Assembly (NCBI RefSeq): GCF_024749285.1 | Contig: NZ_CP087196.1 | Coordinates: 3,224,001 to 3,288,000 of the forward strand | Direction: 5' to 3' | DNA: 64,000 nt | DNA from: Pseudomonas sp. B21-015 | GTDB taxonomy: Bacteria > Pseudomonadota > Gammaproteobacteria > Pseudomonadales > Pseudomonadaceae | Part shown: positions 18,731 to 28,080 of the stretch, piece by piece | Position numbering within the stretch: the first letter of the stretch is position 1 | How the letters are laid out: every line of letters starts with the position of its first letter | The notes under the pieces: generated by a model | What the model saw: the letters and a program-made list of their open reading frames with translations, nothing else | The model's database searches: none | What the model was told of the DNA's origin: nothing | Translations under genes and position numbers: made by a program

Positions 18731-20233
18731 TCACGCGACGCTCAGCTGATTTCTACCCTGCGACTTTGCCGAGTAAAGCGCGCGGTCTGCACGACCGATC
18801 AGTGACTTGTCATCAGGGTCGTTGCCGTCGGCGACATAAGTCGCCACCCCCAGGCTCACGGTCACGATCCCGAACGGACTCGCCAGGTGCGCCAATCCCT
18901 CGGCCGCGATACCCGACAGGATCGCCTCAGCCACCGTGCGAGCTCCAGCCCCGTCCGTATTGGGCATCACAATGGCTATTTCTTCTCCGCCGTAGCGAGC
19001 AGTCATGTCACCTGGACGACGGACACAGTGCTTGATCGCCTGACAAATCACGCGCAGACATTCGTCCCCCGCGAGATGCCCGTAGTGATCGTTGTAGCGT
19101 TTGAAAAAATCCACATCGATCAAGATCAGTGACAGAGGGCTTGCGAGTCGCTTGGAGCGTTTGAGTTCGATAGCCAGAAACTGATCGAAATGGCGGCGGT
19201 TGGCGAGACCGGTGAGCGTGTCCTCACTGGCGAGAATCTCCAGTGTCTGATTAAGCTCGATCAGCGTGGTCTGGGTGGCGAGTAATTTATTCTCTGCCCG
19301 GATACGCCGACTGATGTGGGAAATCAACCTGCGCCCCAACGCAACCAAGAGTCCCAGTAGCAGCAACACCACCGCGACAGATTGTTTTGTCTGGCTCAAC
19401 CATGCTTGCATCGCCTCGGCCTGGCCCACCGCTACCGTCGTCACGATGGGGTATTGGTCGCTTCTCTTGAACGCATAGAGGCGATGGACACCATCGACTG
19501 TCGAAACAAAGTCCGCGGTGCCTGATGAGGCGTTGCGCAAGTACTCGGAAAATATGGGCGCACGAGACAAATCACGACCGATGTCTTCCACCTGAAAGGG
19601 ATACCTCACCAGCAGGCGCCCTTCGCCTGAGGTCAGACTGATCGCGCCGAATTGCCCCACGTGAATGCTTCGATAAAGTTTGAGGAAGTGCTCGAGACTG
19701 ATAGTTGCGGCGATCACCCCGGCAAAACTTCCATCGGGATGATCGATGCGTCGACTGACCGAAATCACCCAGGCACATGTGGCCCGGCTGAGAATCGCCG
19801 GGCCGATAAATATGCCGCGATCCGGAGTGTCGCGGTGATGCTGGAAGAACGCACGATCCGCGTTGTTGCTATTGGGTAAAAACGGCTTGCTGGTCGAGAA
19901 TACCCAGTCCCCTTGGGCGTCATACAGCACCACGCTATTCAATTGCGGGAGTGCATCCATCTCTTGCTCAATCAACAGGCTCAGCCGTTCGAGCTGCTGC
20001 GGGCCACTGCCGTCTTTCTCGATCCTTTCAGTCAGGCCCAGCAGTAGCACTTCACTTTGCTTGAAGGTGCCCTCGGTGTAAGTGTTGAGTGCATGGGTCA
20101 GATTCAATGTGTCGGTTCTGATATCACTCAAGGTGTTCTGTCGGGCTGTCCATATTTGCCAGGCCGTCAGCAGCACCACCGATACACACACCAGGAAGAT
20201 CAGGAAAGTGGCAAGTCGAAGATCACGTTTCAA
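18731..20233 (-). CDS. Membrane diguanylate cyclase with extracellular Cache sensor
   Basis: A 500-residue GGDEF protein. A first membrane helix (residues 9-29) and a second (287-300) enclose a periplasmic sensor of about 255 residues with the dCache/PDC look (DAQGDWVFSTSKPF, DRGIFIGPAILSRATCAWVISVSRRID). After a short coiled coil the GGDEF domain starts at about 335 (SEDTLTGLANRRHFDQFL). It has the active-site loop GGEEI at 415-419 and an RxxD inhibitory site RPGD at 406-409, five residues before it, so it should make c-di-GMP and be product-inhibited. No EAL domain. Ligand unknown; such sensors often bind amino acids or carboxylates. Confidence 0.9.
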   Translation of the reverse strand: MKRDLRLATFLIFLVCVSVVLLTAWQIWTARQNTLSDIRTDTLNLTHALNTYTEGTFKQSEVLLLGLTERIEKDGSGPQQLERLSLLIEQEMDALPQLNSVVLYDAQGDWVFSTSKPFLPNSNNADRAFFQHHRDTPDRGIFIGPAILSRATCAWVISVSRRIDHPDGSFAGVIAATISLEHFLKLYRSIHVGQFGAISLTSGEGRLLVRYPFQVEDIGRDLSRAPIFSEYLRNASSGTADFVSTVDGVHRLYAFKRSDQYPIVTTVAVGQAEAMQAWLSQTKQSVAVVLLLLGLLVALGRRLISHISRRIRAENKLLATQTTLIELNQTLEILASEDTLTGLANRRHFDQFLAIELKRSKRLASPLSLILIDVDFFKRYNDHYGHLAGDECLRVICQAIKHCVRRPGDMTARYGGEEIAIVMPNTDGAGARTVAEAILSGIAAEGLAHLASPFGIVTVSLGVATYVADGNDPDDKSLIGRADRALYSAKSQGRNQLSVA

Positions 20234-20326
20234 GGGAGTACCGGGCGGTTGAATACACTTGTGTCAAAGGCTTGCGCATTATAGAGGGCTTTCGCACAGC
20301 ACTGCTGATGCATGGAAAGGTCAGAC

Positions 20327-20445
20327 CTACTCAATGTTGCCTTGCGCCGGGAATGCCTCCACCCTCAGCTTCTCCATCACCAGCTCAATGAAAGCCGATA
20401 CCGCCAACGGCAGATGTGGCGCACGGCGGATATGCGTACGACTTT
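20327..20445 (-). pseudogene. C-terminal scrap of a LysR-family regulator
   Basis: The last 38 or so codons before the TAG at 20327-20329 read RRAPHLPLAVSAFIELVMEKL, the conserved end of LysR effector domains (RxxPLKVRAFIDFL pattern). The rest of the gene is gone; REP sequences replace the upstream part. Confidence 0.55.
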
Positions 20446-20469
20446 GACTCCTCGGGTGTACCCGGTCGG

Positions 20470-20592
20470 CGTAGGAGCTGCCGAAGGCTGCGATCTTGAG
20501 GCCCCATCGCGAGCAGGCTCGCTCCCACATATGACCGCGTTCTCGGGGTGGATACGGTTCAGTGTAGGAGCGGGCTTGCCCGCGAAGGCGTC
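20470..20592. repeat. Cluster of three REP-type sequences
   Basis: Three palindromic units occur in a row: GTAGGAGCTGCCGAAGGCTG (from 20471), CATCGCGAGCAGGCTCGCTC (from 20505) and GTAGGAGCGGGCTTGCCCGC (from 20564). They are of the GTGGGAGC-type REP family seen throughout the core part of this window. 20234-20605 holds no intact gene. Confidence 0.75.
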
Positions 20593-20605
20593 CGTCGTTA
20601 CACCG

Positions 20606-20908
20606 CTAAACAGCAGTCTTGAACCCCTCCTCCCGCTGCAACGCCCGAGCCTGGATCACATCCAGTATTGCGCAACCTTCACGCGTCAGCAGGTGCACCG
20701 CCCGGGTGACGCGGGTCAGGTCGCAGTCGGAAATGCCTGTGAGGTTGAGGCTGGACAAGGTGTCGGTCAGATCGCGAACAACAGTAAAGCGGTGCATGGC
20801 GCAGGCGGCCAAGTCGCTGAGTTCTTTGTGGGTGTTGATGAAGAGCACCGGGGTTTCGGCGTCATAGGTGTCGATGGGGAGGTAACGTGGCATGACTTGG
20901 TCGTACAT
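20606..20908 (-). CDS. Small Pseudomonas-type protein of unknown function, 100 aa
   Basis: The ATG at 20908 has a strong ribosome site (ACAGGAGTTACATCA before it). The product (MYDQVMPRYLPIDTYDAETPVLFINTHKE, then LAACAMHRFTVVRDLTDTLSSL and a helical C-terminus) has no signal or membrane segment. It resembles small pseudomonad-restricted proteins such as the DUF3077/DUF6124 type in layout, but I cannot assign it firmly. It is preceded by a long, highly structured leader that also reads through in the same frame. Confidence 0.65.
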   Translation of the reverse strand: MYDQVMPRYLPIDTYDAETPVLFINTHKELSDLAACAMHRFTVVRDLTDTLSSLNLTGISDCDLTRVTRAVHLLTREGCAILDVIQARALQREEGFKTAV

Positions 20909-21120
20909 TGATGTAACTCCTGTAATTAGAGCTACCACCATTCGCGGCCAAACGAAGAAGGTGGCGGCCGTACGCGGGTTGGCCGACCGGACAGGAACCG
21001 GCACACCCGAAGGTGTCCCACGCACAGCCGCCATAACACAAAGGTGTTGGCTAGCTGAACGTTCCTGTATCCGACCGGCCAAGGTCGTTCGCGGTGTTTT
21101 CCGCGAGCCCGAACTATAGG
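20909..21120 (-). promoter_or_regulatory. Structured 5' leader RNA of the 100-aa protein gene
   Basis: Reading on the minus strand the leader contains a CGCGG/CCGCG hairpin, a long-range pair ACAGGAAC with GTTCCTGT flanked by GGCCG and CGGCC, a small AACAC/GTGTT hairpin, a GGCGGC/GCCGCC pair and a hairpin ACACC-TTCG-GGTGT with a UUCG tetraloop. It ends at the AGGAG ribosome site. So many nested pairs in about 200 nt suggest a folded regulatory RNA. Class unknown. Confidence 0.55.
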
Positions 21121-21187
21121 GGTCGATACCGAAACGCGGCAACAGGGTACGTTGTAGGAAACGTCTTGGAAAGTTGTGCGCCACAAA

Positions 21188-21222
21188 GTTGATCGTTCCT
21201 ACGCTCGCGTGGGAACGATCAA
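21188..21222. terminator. Inverted repeat after tctA, likely terminator or REP-like hairpin
   Basis: GTTGATCGTTCC (21188-21199) pairs perfectly with GGAACGATCAAC (21211-21222) around a GC-rich loop. It lies just after the tctA stop. There is no T tract, and similar GATCGTTCC...GGAACGATC hairpins recur in pseudomonad genomes, so it may protect mRNA ends instead of terminating. Confidence 0.55.
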
Positions 21223-21225
21223 CAC

Positions 21226-22734
21226 TCAATCATCCTCATGCAATTTGATCCCGCGTTTATGCAGCAGGTACGGCACCAGCAGCACCAACAACGTCAACAC
21301 CAGAACCGACGCCGCAATCGGTTGTGTCACAAATATCATCCAGTCGCCCTGACTGATGGACAAGGCGTTGCGCAGTTGTTTTTCCGCCATCGGGCCCAGC
21401 AGCATGCCGACGATCACCGGGGCGACGGGGAAGTCGAAACGCCGCATCAACACCCCGGCCCAGCCGATGCCCAGCATCAGAAACAAGTCGAACGTTGAGT
21501 GGCGCATGCCGTACACGCCGATGGTGGCGAACACCAGAATCCCGGCGTTCAGGTACGGTCGTGGAATCTGCAGGAGTTTGACCCACAGGCCCACCAATGG
21601 CAGGTTCAGCACCAGCAGGATAGCGTTGCCGATGTACAGCGAAGCCACCAGCGTCCAGACCAGGTCGCCCGAGGTCTGGAACAGCAACGGCCCCGGTTGC
21701 AGGTTGTAGTTCTGGAACGCGGCCAGCAAAATCGCCGCCGTGGCGGAGGTCGGTATGCCCAGGGTCAGCAGCGGCACCAGCGAACCGGTGGCGCTCGCGT
21801 TGTTGGCCGCCTCGGGGCCGGCAACCCCCTCGATGGCGCCCTCGCCTTTGCTGGCCGCGAACTCTTTCGGGTACTTGCTGAGTTTGCGTTCGGTCGAGTA
21901 CGACAGAAACGTCGGAATCTCCGCGCCACCGGCCGGAATCGACCCGAAGGGAAAACCGATCAAGGTGCCCCGTAGCCACGCGGGAATCGAGCGTTTCCAG
22001 TCGGCGCGGGTCATCCACAACGAGGTCAGGCGATGTCGGCTGCCCGTTTCTTCCTTTTGGTAGAGCACGCTGTACAAGGCTTCACCGACGGCAAACAACC
22101 CGACCGCGACGAGTACCACTTCGATGCCATCGACCAGCTCGGGCACCTCCATGGTGTAGCGGGCAATGCCCGAGGTCGAGTCCAGGCCGATCATGCCGAT
22201 GGTCAGCCCGATCCCCAACGAGACAAAGCCGCGCAGCATCGATGCGCCGAGCACCGCCGACACCGTAGTGAATGCCAGTACCAGAATCGCGAAATACTCC
22301 GCCGGCCCGAACTTCAGCGCCAGTGTGGCAACGAGTGGAGCGAACAGCGTCAGCAAGATCGTCGCGATGGTGCCGGCGACAAATGAACCGATAGCGGCTG
22401 TCGCCAGGGCCGGGCCTGCGCGCCCGTTGCGGGCCATGAGGTTGCCTTCCAGGGCCGTAACCATGGAAGACGACTCTCCGGGGGTGTTGAGCAGAATCGA
22501 GGTGGTCGAGCCACCAAACTGAGCGCCGTAATAGATGCCGGCGAACATGATCAGCGCCCCGGTAGGATCGACCTTGGCGGTAATCGGCAACAGCAACGCG
22601 ACAGTCAGCGCCGGTCCGATTCCCGGCAAAACACCGATCGCGGTGCCCAGCAGACAGCCGATAAAACCCCACATCAGATTGATCGGCGCCAACGCGGCAC
22701 CGAAGCCGGTTGCCAGACTCGAGAGAATGTCCAC
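21226..22734 (-). CDS. tctA: Tripartite tricarboxylate transporter, large permease TctA
   Basis: A 502-residue inner-membrane protein with about twelve hydrophobic segments. TctA hallmarks are present: the N-terminal [76 protein letters not shown], and [28 protein letters not shown]. It forms the channel through which a periplasmic carboxylate handed over by TctC is carried using the proton or sodium gradient. It is the last gene of a tctC-tctB-tctA operon on the minus strand; the tctB-tctA gap is 24 bp. Confidence 0.93.
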   Translation of the reverse strand: MDILSSLATGFGAALAPINLMWGFIGCLLGTAIGVLPGIGPALTVALLLPITAKVDPTGALIMFAGIYYGAQFGGSTTSILLNTPGESSSMVTALEGNLMARNGRAGPALATAAIGSFVAGTIATILLTLFAPLVATLALKFGPAEYFAILVLAFTTVSAVLGASMLRGFVSLGIGLTIGMIGLDSTSGIARYTMEVPELVDGIEVVLVAVGLFAVGEALYSVLYQKEETGSRHRLTSLWMTRADWKRSIPAWLRGTLIGFPFGSIPAGGAEIPTFLSYSTERKLSKYPKEFAASKGEGAIEGVAGPEAANNASATGSLVPLLTLGIPTSATAAILLAAFQNYNLQPGPLLFQTSGDLVWTLVASLYIGNAILLVLNLPLVGLWVKLLQIPRPYLNAGILVFATIGVYGMRHSTFDLFLMLGIGWAGVLMRRFDFPVAPVIVGMLLGPMAEKQLRNALSISQGDWMIFVTQPIAASVLVLTLLVLLVPYLLHKRGIKLHEDD

Positions 22735-22758
22735 CTTGTCGACCTCCTTCGGCCCGGA

Positions 22759-23250
22759 TCAGATCCAGGCGTTGATCAAGGGCGGAAGGGAAACCCCTAG
22801 CCCGGCGGTGAAAAGCCAGTAAATCGGCAGCGTCAGGGCGATACCGATGGCCAGGTCCCGCACCGGGCTGCGACTACCAAAACCGCGTGCCGAACAGGCA
22901 AACAGCAGTGCAGCGGCCAATACGAAGCCGATGTAGGAAATGAGCAAAGCGACGCCCACCAGCCCCGCTGTGACCCAGGTCGCCCCGGCCTTGCCGCCGG
23001 GTTGAGCCTGGGTAGTCTCGTGGTCGTCGGAAAGGTTGCGAAAACCACCGGTGAGCGCCTGATAGCACAGCAACAGACCGACGACGCCCAGAAACGCCGC
23101 GACGGCGTAGGGATAGACGTAGGCTGCCATAATGACGAAGCCCATCTCGGGAGGAAATCGCGAGGCGCCGAACGCCAATACCGCGCTGATGGCGACTACA
23201 GCGACGCCAATTGCCAGTTGGGCCGGCATGACTTTCCAGCGCCCGGCCAT
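22759..23250 (-). CDS. tctB: Tripartite tricarboxylate transporter, small permease TctB
   Basis: A 163-residue protein with four hydrophobic segments (LAIGVAVVAISAVLAFGA, FVIMAAYVYPYAVAAFLGVVGLLLCY, WVTAGLVGVALLISYIGFVLAAALLFACSARGF, LAIGIALTLPIYWLFTAGLGV), the TctB layout. The chosen ATG at 23250 touches the tctC stop; an ATG at 23229 is an alternative. Works as the small membrane partner of TctA. Confidence 0.88.
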   Translation of the reverse strand: MAGRWKVMPAQLAIGVAVVAISAVLAFGASRFPPEMGFVIMAAYVYPYAVAAFLGVVGLLLCYQALTGGFRNLSDDHETTQAQPGGKAGATWVTAGLVGVALLISYIGFVLAAALLFACSARGFGSRSPVRDLAIGIALTLPIYWLFTAGLGVSLPPLINAWI

Positions 23251-23251
23251 C

Positions 23252-24217
23252 TCAAAGCAGCCCGACTTTGACCAGCATCGCCCGCAGGCGCCCATGTTCT
23301 TCCTCGACGAACTTGCCGAAGTCATCGCCGGTCAGAATGCTCGGTGACCATGCATTGGTTTTTACGTTTTCTTGCCAAACAGTACTTTTGGTCGCGGTCA
23401 GGACGGCTTCGGTCAGTTCTTTGCGCTGTTCAGGCGTCAGGCCCGCTGCGCCGTAAACGCCACGCCAGTTGCCGATCGTCACGTCGTAGCCAGCCTCTTT
23501 GAGGGTCGGCGCATCAATGCCTTCAACGCGGTTGGGCGCGCCGATGGCGAGTAAACGGAATTGTTTGGACTGGACGTATTTGGCAAGCTCGGCGTAGCCG
23601 CCGGTGATCACCGTGATGTGGCCACCCAGCACCGCGGCGACGACTTCGCCGCCACCGGCGAAGGCGACGTAATTCACCTTGTTGACAGGGACGTCCATTT
23701 TGCTCGCCAGTTCGGCGATGCCAATGTGGTCGATCGACCCCTTGGAGCCACCGCCCCATTTGATGCTGGACGGGTTGGCTTTGAAGTCCTTGATCAAATC
23801 ATCCAGGGTTTTGTACGGGGAGTCGTCGCGTACGGCGATCACGTTGTATTCGGTAAACAGCCGTGCGATCGGTGTCACGTCCTTCAAGGTGATTTGCGGT
23901 TTGTTCTGCTCGATGGCCGCGACCATGATCGCGCCGACCACAATCAGGGCATTGGCGTCGCCCTTGGTGCCGTTGGCAAATTGCGCCAACCCCAAGGTGC
24001 CACCGGCGCCGCCCTTGTTCTCGAAGGTCGCGGACTTTGCCGTTTTCGCCTCGACCATGGCTTTGCCCAGGACGCGTGCGGTCTGGTCATAACCACCACC
24101 GACCGAGCCCGGGGCCATGAACTTGACGGTGTCCAGCGCAAAAACCGGTGATGCAAGCGCGGCGGCGGTAACTAAAACGGCGAGGTTGCTGCTGAATCGA
24201 CGGGCCAATGCAAACAT
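23252..24217 (-). CDS. tctC: Tripartite tricarboxylate transporter, periplasmic binding protein TctC
   Basis: A 321-residue exported binding protein (signal peptide MFALARRFSSNLAVLVTAAALASPVFA). Family features: VKFMAPGSVGGGYDQTARVLGKAMVEA near the front of the mature protein, ENKGGAGGTLGLAQFA, the ITGGYAELAKYVQSKQFRLLAI segment, and GYDVTIGNWRGVYGAAGLTPEQRKEL near the end. It would bind a carboxylate (citrate-like or other) in the periplasm. No tctDE two-component regulator lies next to the operon, unlike some pseudomonads. Confidence 0.92.
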   Translation of the reverse strand: MFALARRFSSNLAVLVTAAALASPVFALDTVKFMAPGSVGGGYDQTARVLGKAMVEAKTAKSATFENKGGAGGTLGLAQFANGTKGDANALIVVGAIMVAAIEQNKPQITLKDVTPIARLFTEYNVIAVRDDSPYKTLDDLIKDFKANPSSIKWGGGSKGSIDHIGIAELASKMDVPVNKVNYVAFAGGGEVVAAVLGGHITVITGGYAELAKYVQSKQFRLLAIGAPNRVEGIDAPTLKEAGYDVTIGNWRGVYGAAGLTPEQRKELTEAVLTATKSTVWQENVKTNAWSPSILTGDDFGKFVEEEHGRLRAMLVKVGLL

Positions 24218-24417
24218 GAGTCGTCTCCGGATAGCTGTTCTTGTTGTTTTCGATCAGGGAAGAGCCCCTGTTCGTTGAACATGCGTCTGGAATAAGCGTA
24301 GGTCATAGTTGTGTTTGTTGGTGTGCTTTCAATGGTCTGTCTGCCCCTAATGCATGACAACTGCAGGCCTGTGGCGAGGGGGCAACCCCAATGCCGGTAA
24401 GTTAAGGTGCGCAAACT

Positions 24418-24508
24418 TGTGGGAGCGAGCCTGCTCGCGATGGCGGACTCACATTCAACATTTCTATCAGCTGATACACCGCTATCGCGAGCAGGCTCGC
24501 TCCCACAG
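24418..24508. repeat. Pair of inverted REP sequences (REPIN)
   Basis: TGTGGGAGCGAGCCTGCTCG at 24418 is matched by its inverted copy ending CTCGCTCCCACA at 24508, with about 40 bp between. The 24218-24538 gap between tctC and the tRNA holds only this pair and a possible degenerate REP at 24369-24388. Confidence 0.85.
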
Positions 24509-24538
24509 GGATTGCGCCTGTCCCTGTGTTCTACCAAA

Positions 24539-24634
24539 TGGCGGAAGGCAGCCGGAGTCGAACCTGCCCGGGAACGGATGCCGTCCCCAACCGGGTTTGA
24601 AGCCCGGCCGCGCCACCGGGCGCGATTGCCTTCC
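24539..24634 (-). tRNA. selC: tRNA-Sec (anticodon UCA)
   Basis: Reading on the minus strand the RNA starts GGAAGGC and ends GCCTTCC-G-CCA, giving a 96-nt molecule with encoded CCA. The anticodon is UCA (complement of TGA at 24598-24600) in a CUUCAAA loop closed by a GGG..CCC-type stem, and the long variable arm GGGACGGCATCCGTTCCC is typical of tRNA-Sec. The 5' end lies six bases after the selB stop codon, so the tRNA is probably cut from the selA-selB transcript. Confidence 0.95.
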
Positions 24635-24640
24635 TTGATC

Positions 24641-26560
24641 TCAGTCTGTTGCTTGTTGAGCCAGTGCATTGTCGAGCCGAATGTGGCGCCGGTCGCCAAA
24701 GCGTCGGGTCAGGCCGAGCCGGTCGAAGTACTCAAGAATCTGAATGCTGCGCTTGCGCCCCAGGCCCACGGCATCGCGAAACGCGGCGACCTGAATCACC
24801 GGCTCATCGCTGGCCAGTTGCACCAGCATAGCCGCCAATCGGCGCACCAGCGTGTCGGTGTAAAACAGGTCACGGACCACTTGATGCAGCAGCCCCAACC
24901 GAGCCATCTTGCGCAGCAGCAGGCGCACGGCGGCCTCTTCATGGCCCGTCGCTTTAGCCAGATCACGCACCCATGGCGGATCGAAACCCGCTTGTTCGAA
25001 CAGCGGCTGCAACTGTAGCCACAGGGTTTCGTCGTCCTCGCTCAAACGCACTTGATGATCGGGTAAATGCAGCCATGGGCCGCTGGCGGCAATCGCACCG
25101 CTGGCCAGTAATTCGTCGAGCAGGCTGACAAAGGTCGGCCGGTCCAGCGCGGTGCCGGCGAAACGACGCAGGCGATCCCTGTCCGGTCCCATTTGATCCG
25201 GCTCGAGTTGATGAAAGCGTGCGAGGCGCTCCAGCAGCGGTGCTTTCAGGGCTTCCCAGCGCACAGCACTGAACAGTAACGGCCCCTGCCGCGTCTCGAT
25301 CAAACGCACGTCATCGGGCAACACCCAGGTTTCGCGTGGACGATTGAACTGGCGCTCCAGACGCTGCGGATCGAGGCCGGTGTCGCTGTTGGCCAGCAGC
25401 GCCGGCAGTGCGGCTTCCAGGCTGGTCGTGGTGGCCAGCGCTTGTAGCTGTGCCAATCGCTCGGGGCTGCGGCGGTGTCGGGCCGGGGCGAACGGGTCCA
25501 GTACCCGGCCACCGCCAAGGGTGCGTTGCGCACTTTGGTCGCGCAGGATCAAACGGTCGCCCTTCACCGCCAGCATCGGCGCGCTCACCAGCAGTTGCGC
25601 GAACATCTGCTCCCCCGGTGCCAGGCTGGCGCCCTCCAGCAACGCCACGCGCCCGGTCACATCCTGAGTACCGAGGTGCACGTGCACCGGCTGAAAGTGC
25701 TCGAAGCTTCGCGCCTCGCTGGCCAACAAGGTCATCTCGATATCCAGACGCTGGGTCGGCGCATGCAGCCATTCAGCCAACAGCCAGTGACCACGGTGAA
25801 CCTGCTCCAGGGCTAAACGGTCGGCACTCAGGTTCAGCGCAACGCGCTGCCCGGCCGTGGCGCTGTCGGCTGCCTGATTTTGCGCATGCAGGCCTCGCAC
25901 CCGTACGGGTTTGCCCAGCGGGCTCAACATCAGCGTATCGCCCACGGCCACCAGGCCGGACAACGCGGTGCCGGTCACCACGATACCGGCGCCGGCCACG
26001 CTGAAAGCCCGATCAATCGCCAGACGAAAGCCGCCACTGACGCTGCGTTGAAGCACCTCATGTTGCGCATCCAGCAAGGCCTGCCGCAGTGTCTCGATAC
26101 CCTCGCCGGTCACGCTCGACAGCGCGATTCGCGGCGCGTCGGCATAAGGTCCCGGTGCGAGCAAAGCTTCGATCTGTTCCCGGACGGCTTGCACACGAGC
26201 AGGATCGACGCGGTCGCATTTGGTAATCGCAATCAGTGCCCGAGGAATGCCCAGCAACTCGACAATCGCCAAGTGTTCGCGGGTCTGGGGCATGACACCG
26301 TCATCGGCCGCCACCACCAACATCACCAGATCAATGCCCTGAGCCCCGGCCAGCATGTTGTGGGTGAAGCGCTCATGACCGGGTACGTCGATAAAACCGG
26401 TCAGGGCGGCGCCCGGCTCCAGCGCCGCGTAGATATAGCCGAGGTCAATGGTCATGCCGCGTTCGCGTTCTTCCCGACGACGGTCACCGGCCTGCCCGGT
26501 CAGTGCCTGGAGCAAGGAGGTCTTGCCGTGATCGATGTGCCCCGCCGTGCCGACAATCAC
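24641..26560 (-). CDS. selB: Selenocysteine-specific elongation factor SelB
   Basis: The protein begins at the GTG at 26560, which overlaps the selA stop (GTGA) and follows AGGAGGAGGG; the frame continues 27 codons upstream, but only this start gives the family's N-terminus ([22 protein letters not shown]). The GTPase domain shows G1 GHIDHGKT, G3 DVPGHERF, G4 TKCD; then EF-Tu-like domains and the C-terminal winged-helix repeats (for example [34 protein letters not shown]) that bind the SECIS hairpin. 639 residues, normal size. It delivers Sec-tRNA(Sec) to the in-frame UGA of fdnG, encoded a few kilobases away on the same strand. Confidence 0.95.
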   Translation of the reverse strand: MIVGTAGHIDHGKTSLLQALTGQAGDRRREERERGMTIDLGYIYAALEPGAALTGFIDVPGHERFTHNMLAGAQGIDLVMLVVAADDGVMPQTREHLAIVELLGIPRALIAITKCDRVDPARVQAVREQIEALLAPGPYADAPRIALSSVTGEGIETLRQALLDAQHEVLQRSVSGGFRLAIDRAFSVAGAGIVVTGTALSGLVAVGDTLMLSPLGKPVRVRGLHAQNQAADSATAGQRVALNLSADRLALEQVHRGHWLLAEWLHAPTQRLDIEMTLLASEARSFEHFQPVHVHLGTQDVTGRVALLEGASLAPGEQMFAQLLVSAPMLAVKGDRLILRDQSAQRTLGGGRVLDPFAPARHRRSPERLAQLQALATTTSLEAALPALLANSDTGLDPQRLERQFNRPRETWVLPDDVRLIETRQGPLLFSAVRWEALKAPLLERLARFHQLEPDQMGPDRDRLRRFAGTALDRPTFVSLLDELLASGAIAASGPWLHLPDHQVRLSEDDETLWLQLQPLFEQAGFDPPWVRDLAKATGHEEAAVRLLLRKMARLGLLHQVVRDLFYTDTLVRRLAAMLVQLASDEPVIQVAAFRDAVGLGRKRSIQILEYFDRLGLTRRFGDRRHIRLDNALAQQATD

Positions 26561-27987
26561 CCGTCCCGGCCCTCCTCCTGCAACTGATCGAGTTGCGCCA
26601 GCCACGCGGCTTCGTCGTCGAGTTGACGCAGGTCCAGCCACAATCCGTCGTCATCGATGCGACCGAGCACGGGAATCGGCAGCTGACGAAACGCCGCCTC
26701 CAGCCCCAGCAATCGTCGCCCGCGCAGACGTTTGGAAACGTTGGGCCGCAGGCATAACGCAGCACTGGGCAGTCGCGCCACCGGTTGGCTGCCGCTGCCG
26801 ATCATGCCCAGCGCCGGCACCGCGCTGACGCTCCAGCCATCGCCTAACACCTGCGCCAGTGACGGTTGCAGGCGTTCGGCCTGGGTGAGAATGTCGGCTT
26901 GAGGTCGGGTCAGCAGGCGCAGGCTCGGCAGGCGTTCGGCCAACCGATCGGGATCGCGGTACAGCGCCAATACGGCTTCGAGGGCGGCCAGGGTCAGTTT
27001 GTCGACCCGCAATGCACGCTTGAGCGGATTCTTCTTGATCCTGGCGATCAGGTCTTTGCGGCCGACAATCAACCCGGCCTGAGGCCCGCCGAGTAACTTG
27101 TCACCGCTGAAAGTGACGATGTCCGCACCATCGAGCAGCGCCTGACGCACCGTCGGTTCGGCAGGCAAACCCCAGCGAGTCAAATCCAGCAGGCTGCCGC
27201 TGCCCAGGTCTTCGAGCAGCGGCAGCCCGTGGCGGTGAGCCAGCGCCGCCAACTCAGCCGTCGGCACTCTCGCGGTGAAGCCTTCGATGCTGTAATTGCT
27301 CGCGTGTACCCGCATCAGCAGACCAGTGCGCGGGCCGATGGCGGCCTCGTAATCCCGGGCATGGGTGCGGTTGGTAGTGCCCACTTCGTGCAGCCGCACC
27401 CCGGCGCGGGCCATGATGTCGGGAATGCGGAAGGCGCCGCCTATTTCGATCAGTTCACCACGGGAAATGATGCCTTCCTTGCGCGCGCCCAGGCTGTTGA
27501 GGGCGAGCAACACGGCGGCAGCGTTATTGTTGACCACAGTCACCGCTTCGGCGCCGGTCAGCTCGCGAATCAGCCCTTCAATCAGGTCGTCCCGGTCACC
27601 GCGCTTACCGCTGTGCAGGTCGAATTCCAGATTGAGTGGATAGCGGGCGGCCAGTTGCATGGCTTCAATGGCTTCTTCCGGCAACAACGCGCGGCCGAGG
27701 TTGGTGTGCAACACGGTGCCGGTGAGGTTGAATACCCGACGGATCTGGCTGCGATGCTGGATCGCCAGACGCTCACCCGCCCTGCCCGCCAACACGTCGG
27801 GGGCGATTTCAACAGCATTGAGTTCACCTTTGAGCACCGGTTCGCGCAAGTCATCGAGCAGTTGCCGCAGGCCGGCCAGCAGCGCGTCATGCCCATAACG
27901 TTCGGCCAGCGGTTGGCAGGCGGGATGGCGCAGCAAGCTGTCGATGGAGGGCAGCCGCAAGGCTTGGCTGGCGGAGGGTGCAGACAT
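26557..27987 (-). CDS. selA: L-seryl-tRNA(Sec) selenium transferase SelA
   Basis: A 476-residue PLP enzyme. The N-terminal part carries [16 protein letters not shown], the tRNA-binding region of bacterial Sel[43 protein letters not shown] and [13 protein letters not shown] are family blocks. Lys297 in [14 protein letters not shown] is the likely PLP lysine. It converts Ser-tRNA(Sec) to Sec-tRNA(Sec) using selenophosphate; selD is not in this window. Translationally coupled to selB. Confidence 0.95.
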   Translation of the reverse strand: MSAPSASQALRLPSIDSLLRHPACQPLAERYGHDALLAGLRQLLDDLREPVLKGELNAVEIAPDVLAGRAGERLAIQHRSQIRRVFNLTGTVLHTNLGRALLPEEAIEAMQLAARYPLNLEFDLHSGKRGDRDDLIEGLIRELTGAEAVTVVNNNAAAVLLALNSLGARKEGIISRGELIEIGGAFRIPDIMARAGVRLHEVGTTNRTHARDYEAAIGPRTGLLMRVHASNYSIEGFTARVPTAELAALAHRHGLPLLEDLGSGSLLDLTRWGLPAEPTVRQALLDGADIVTFSGDKLLGGPQAGLIVGRKDLIARIKKNPLKRALRVDKLTLAALEAVLALYRDPDRLAERLPSLRLLTRPQADILTQAERLQPSLAQVLGDGWSVSAVPALGMIGSGSQPVARLPSAALCLRPNVSKRLRGRRLLGLEAAFRQLPIPVLGRIDDDGLWLDLRQLDDEAAWLAQLDQLQEEGRDG

Positions 27988-28080
27988 CAGAGGCTCCTGG
28001 AAGCGATTGACTGTCGCGTCTGAGTGTAGCCGCTGGGCTCATAGGGATAGGCTTAGGGGGATAAGCTCAAAGGGATGAGC

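Noticed and set aside
24418-24508. Attachment sites or CRISPR repeats at the GTGGGAGC pairs
   Set aside because: The same palindromic units recur in many intergenic gaps in inverted pairs, which is the REP/REPIN pattern.
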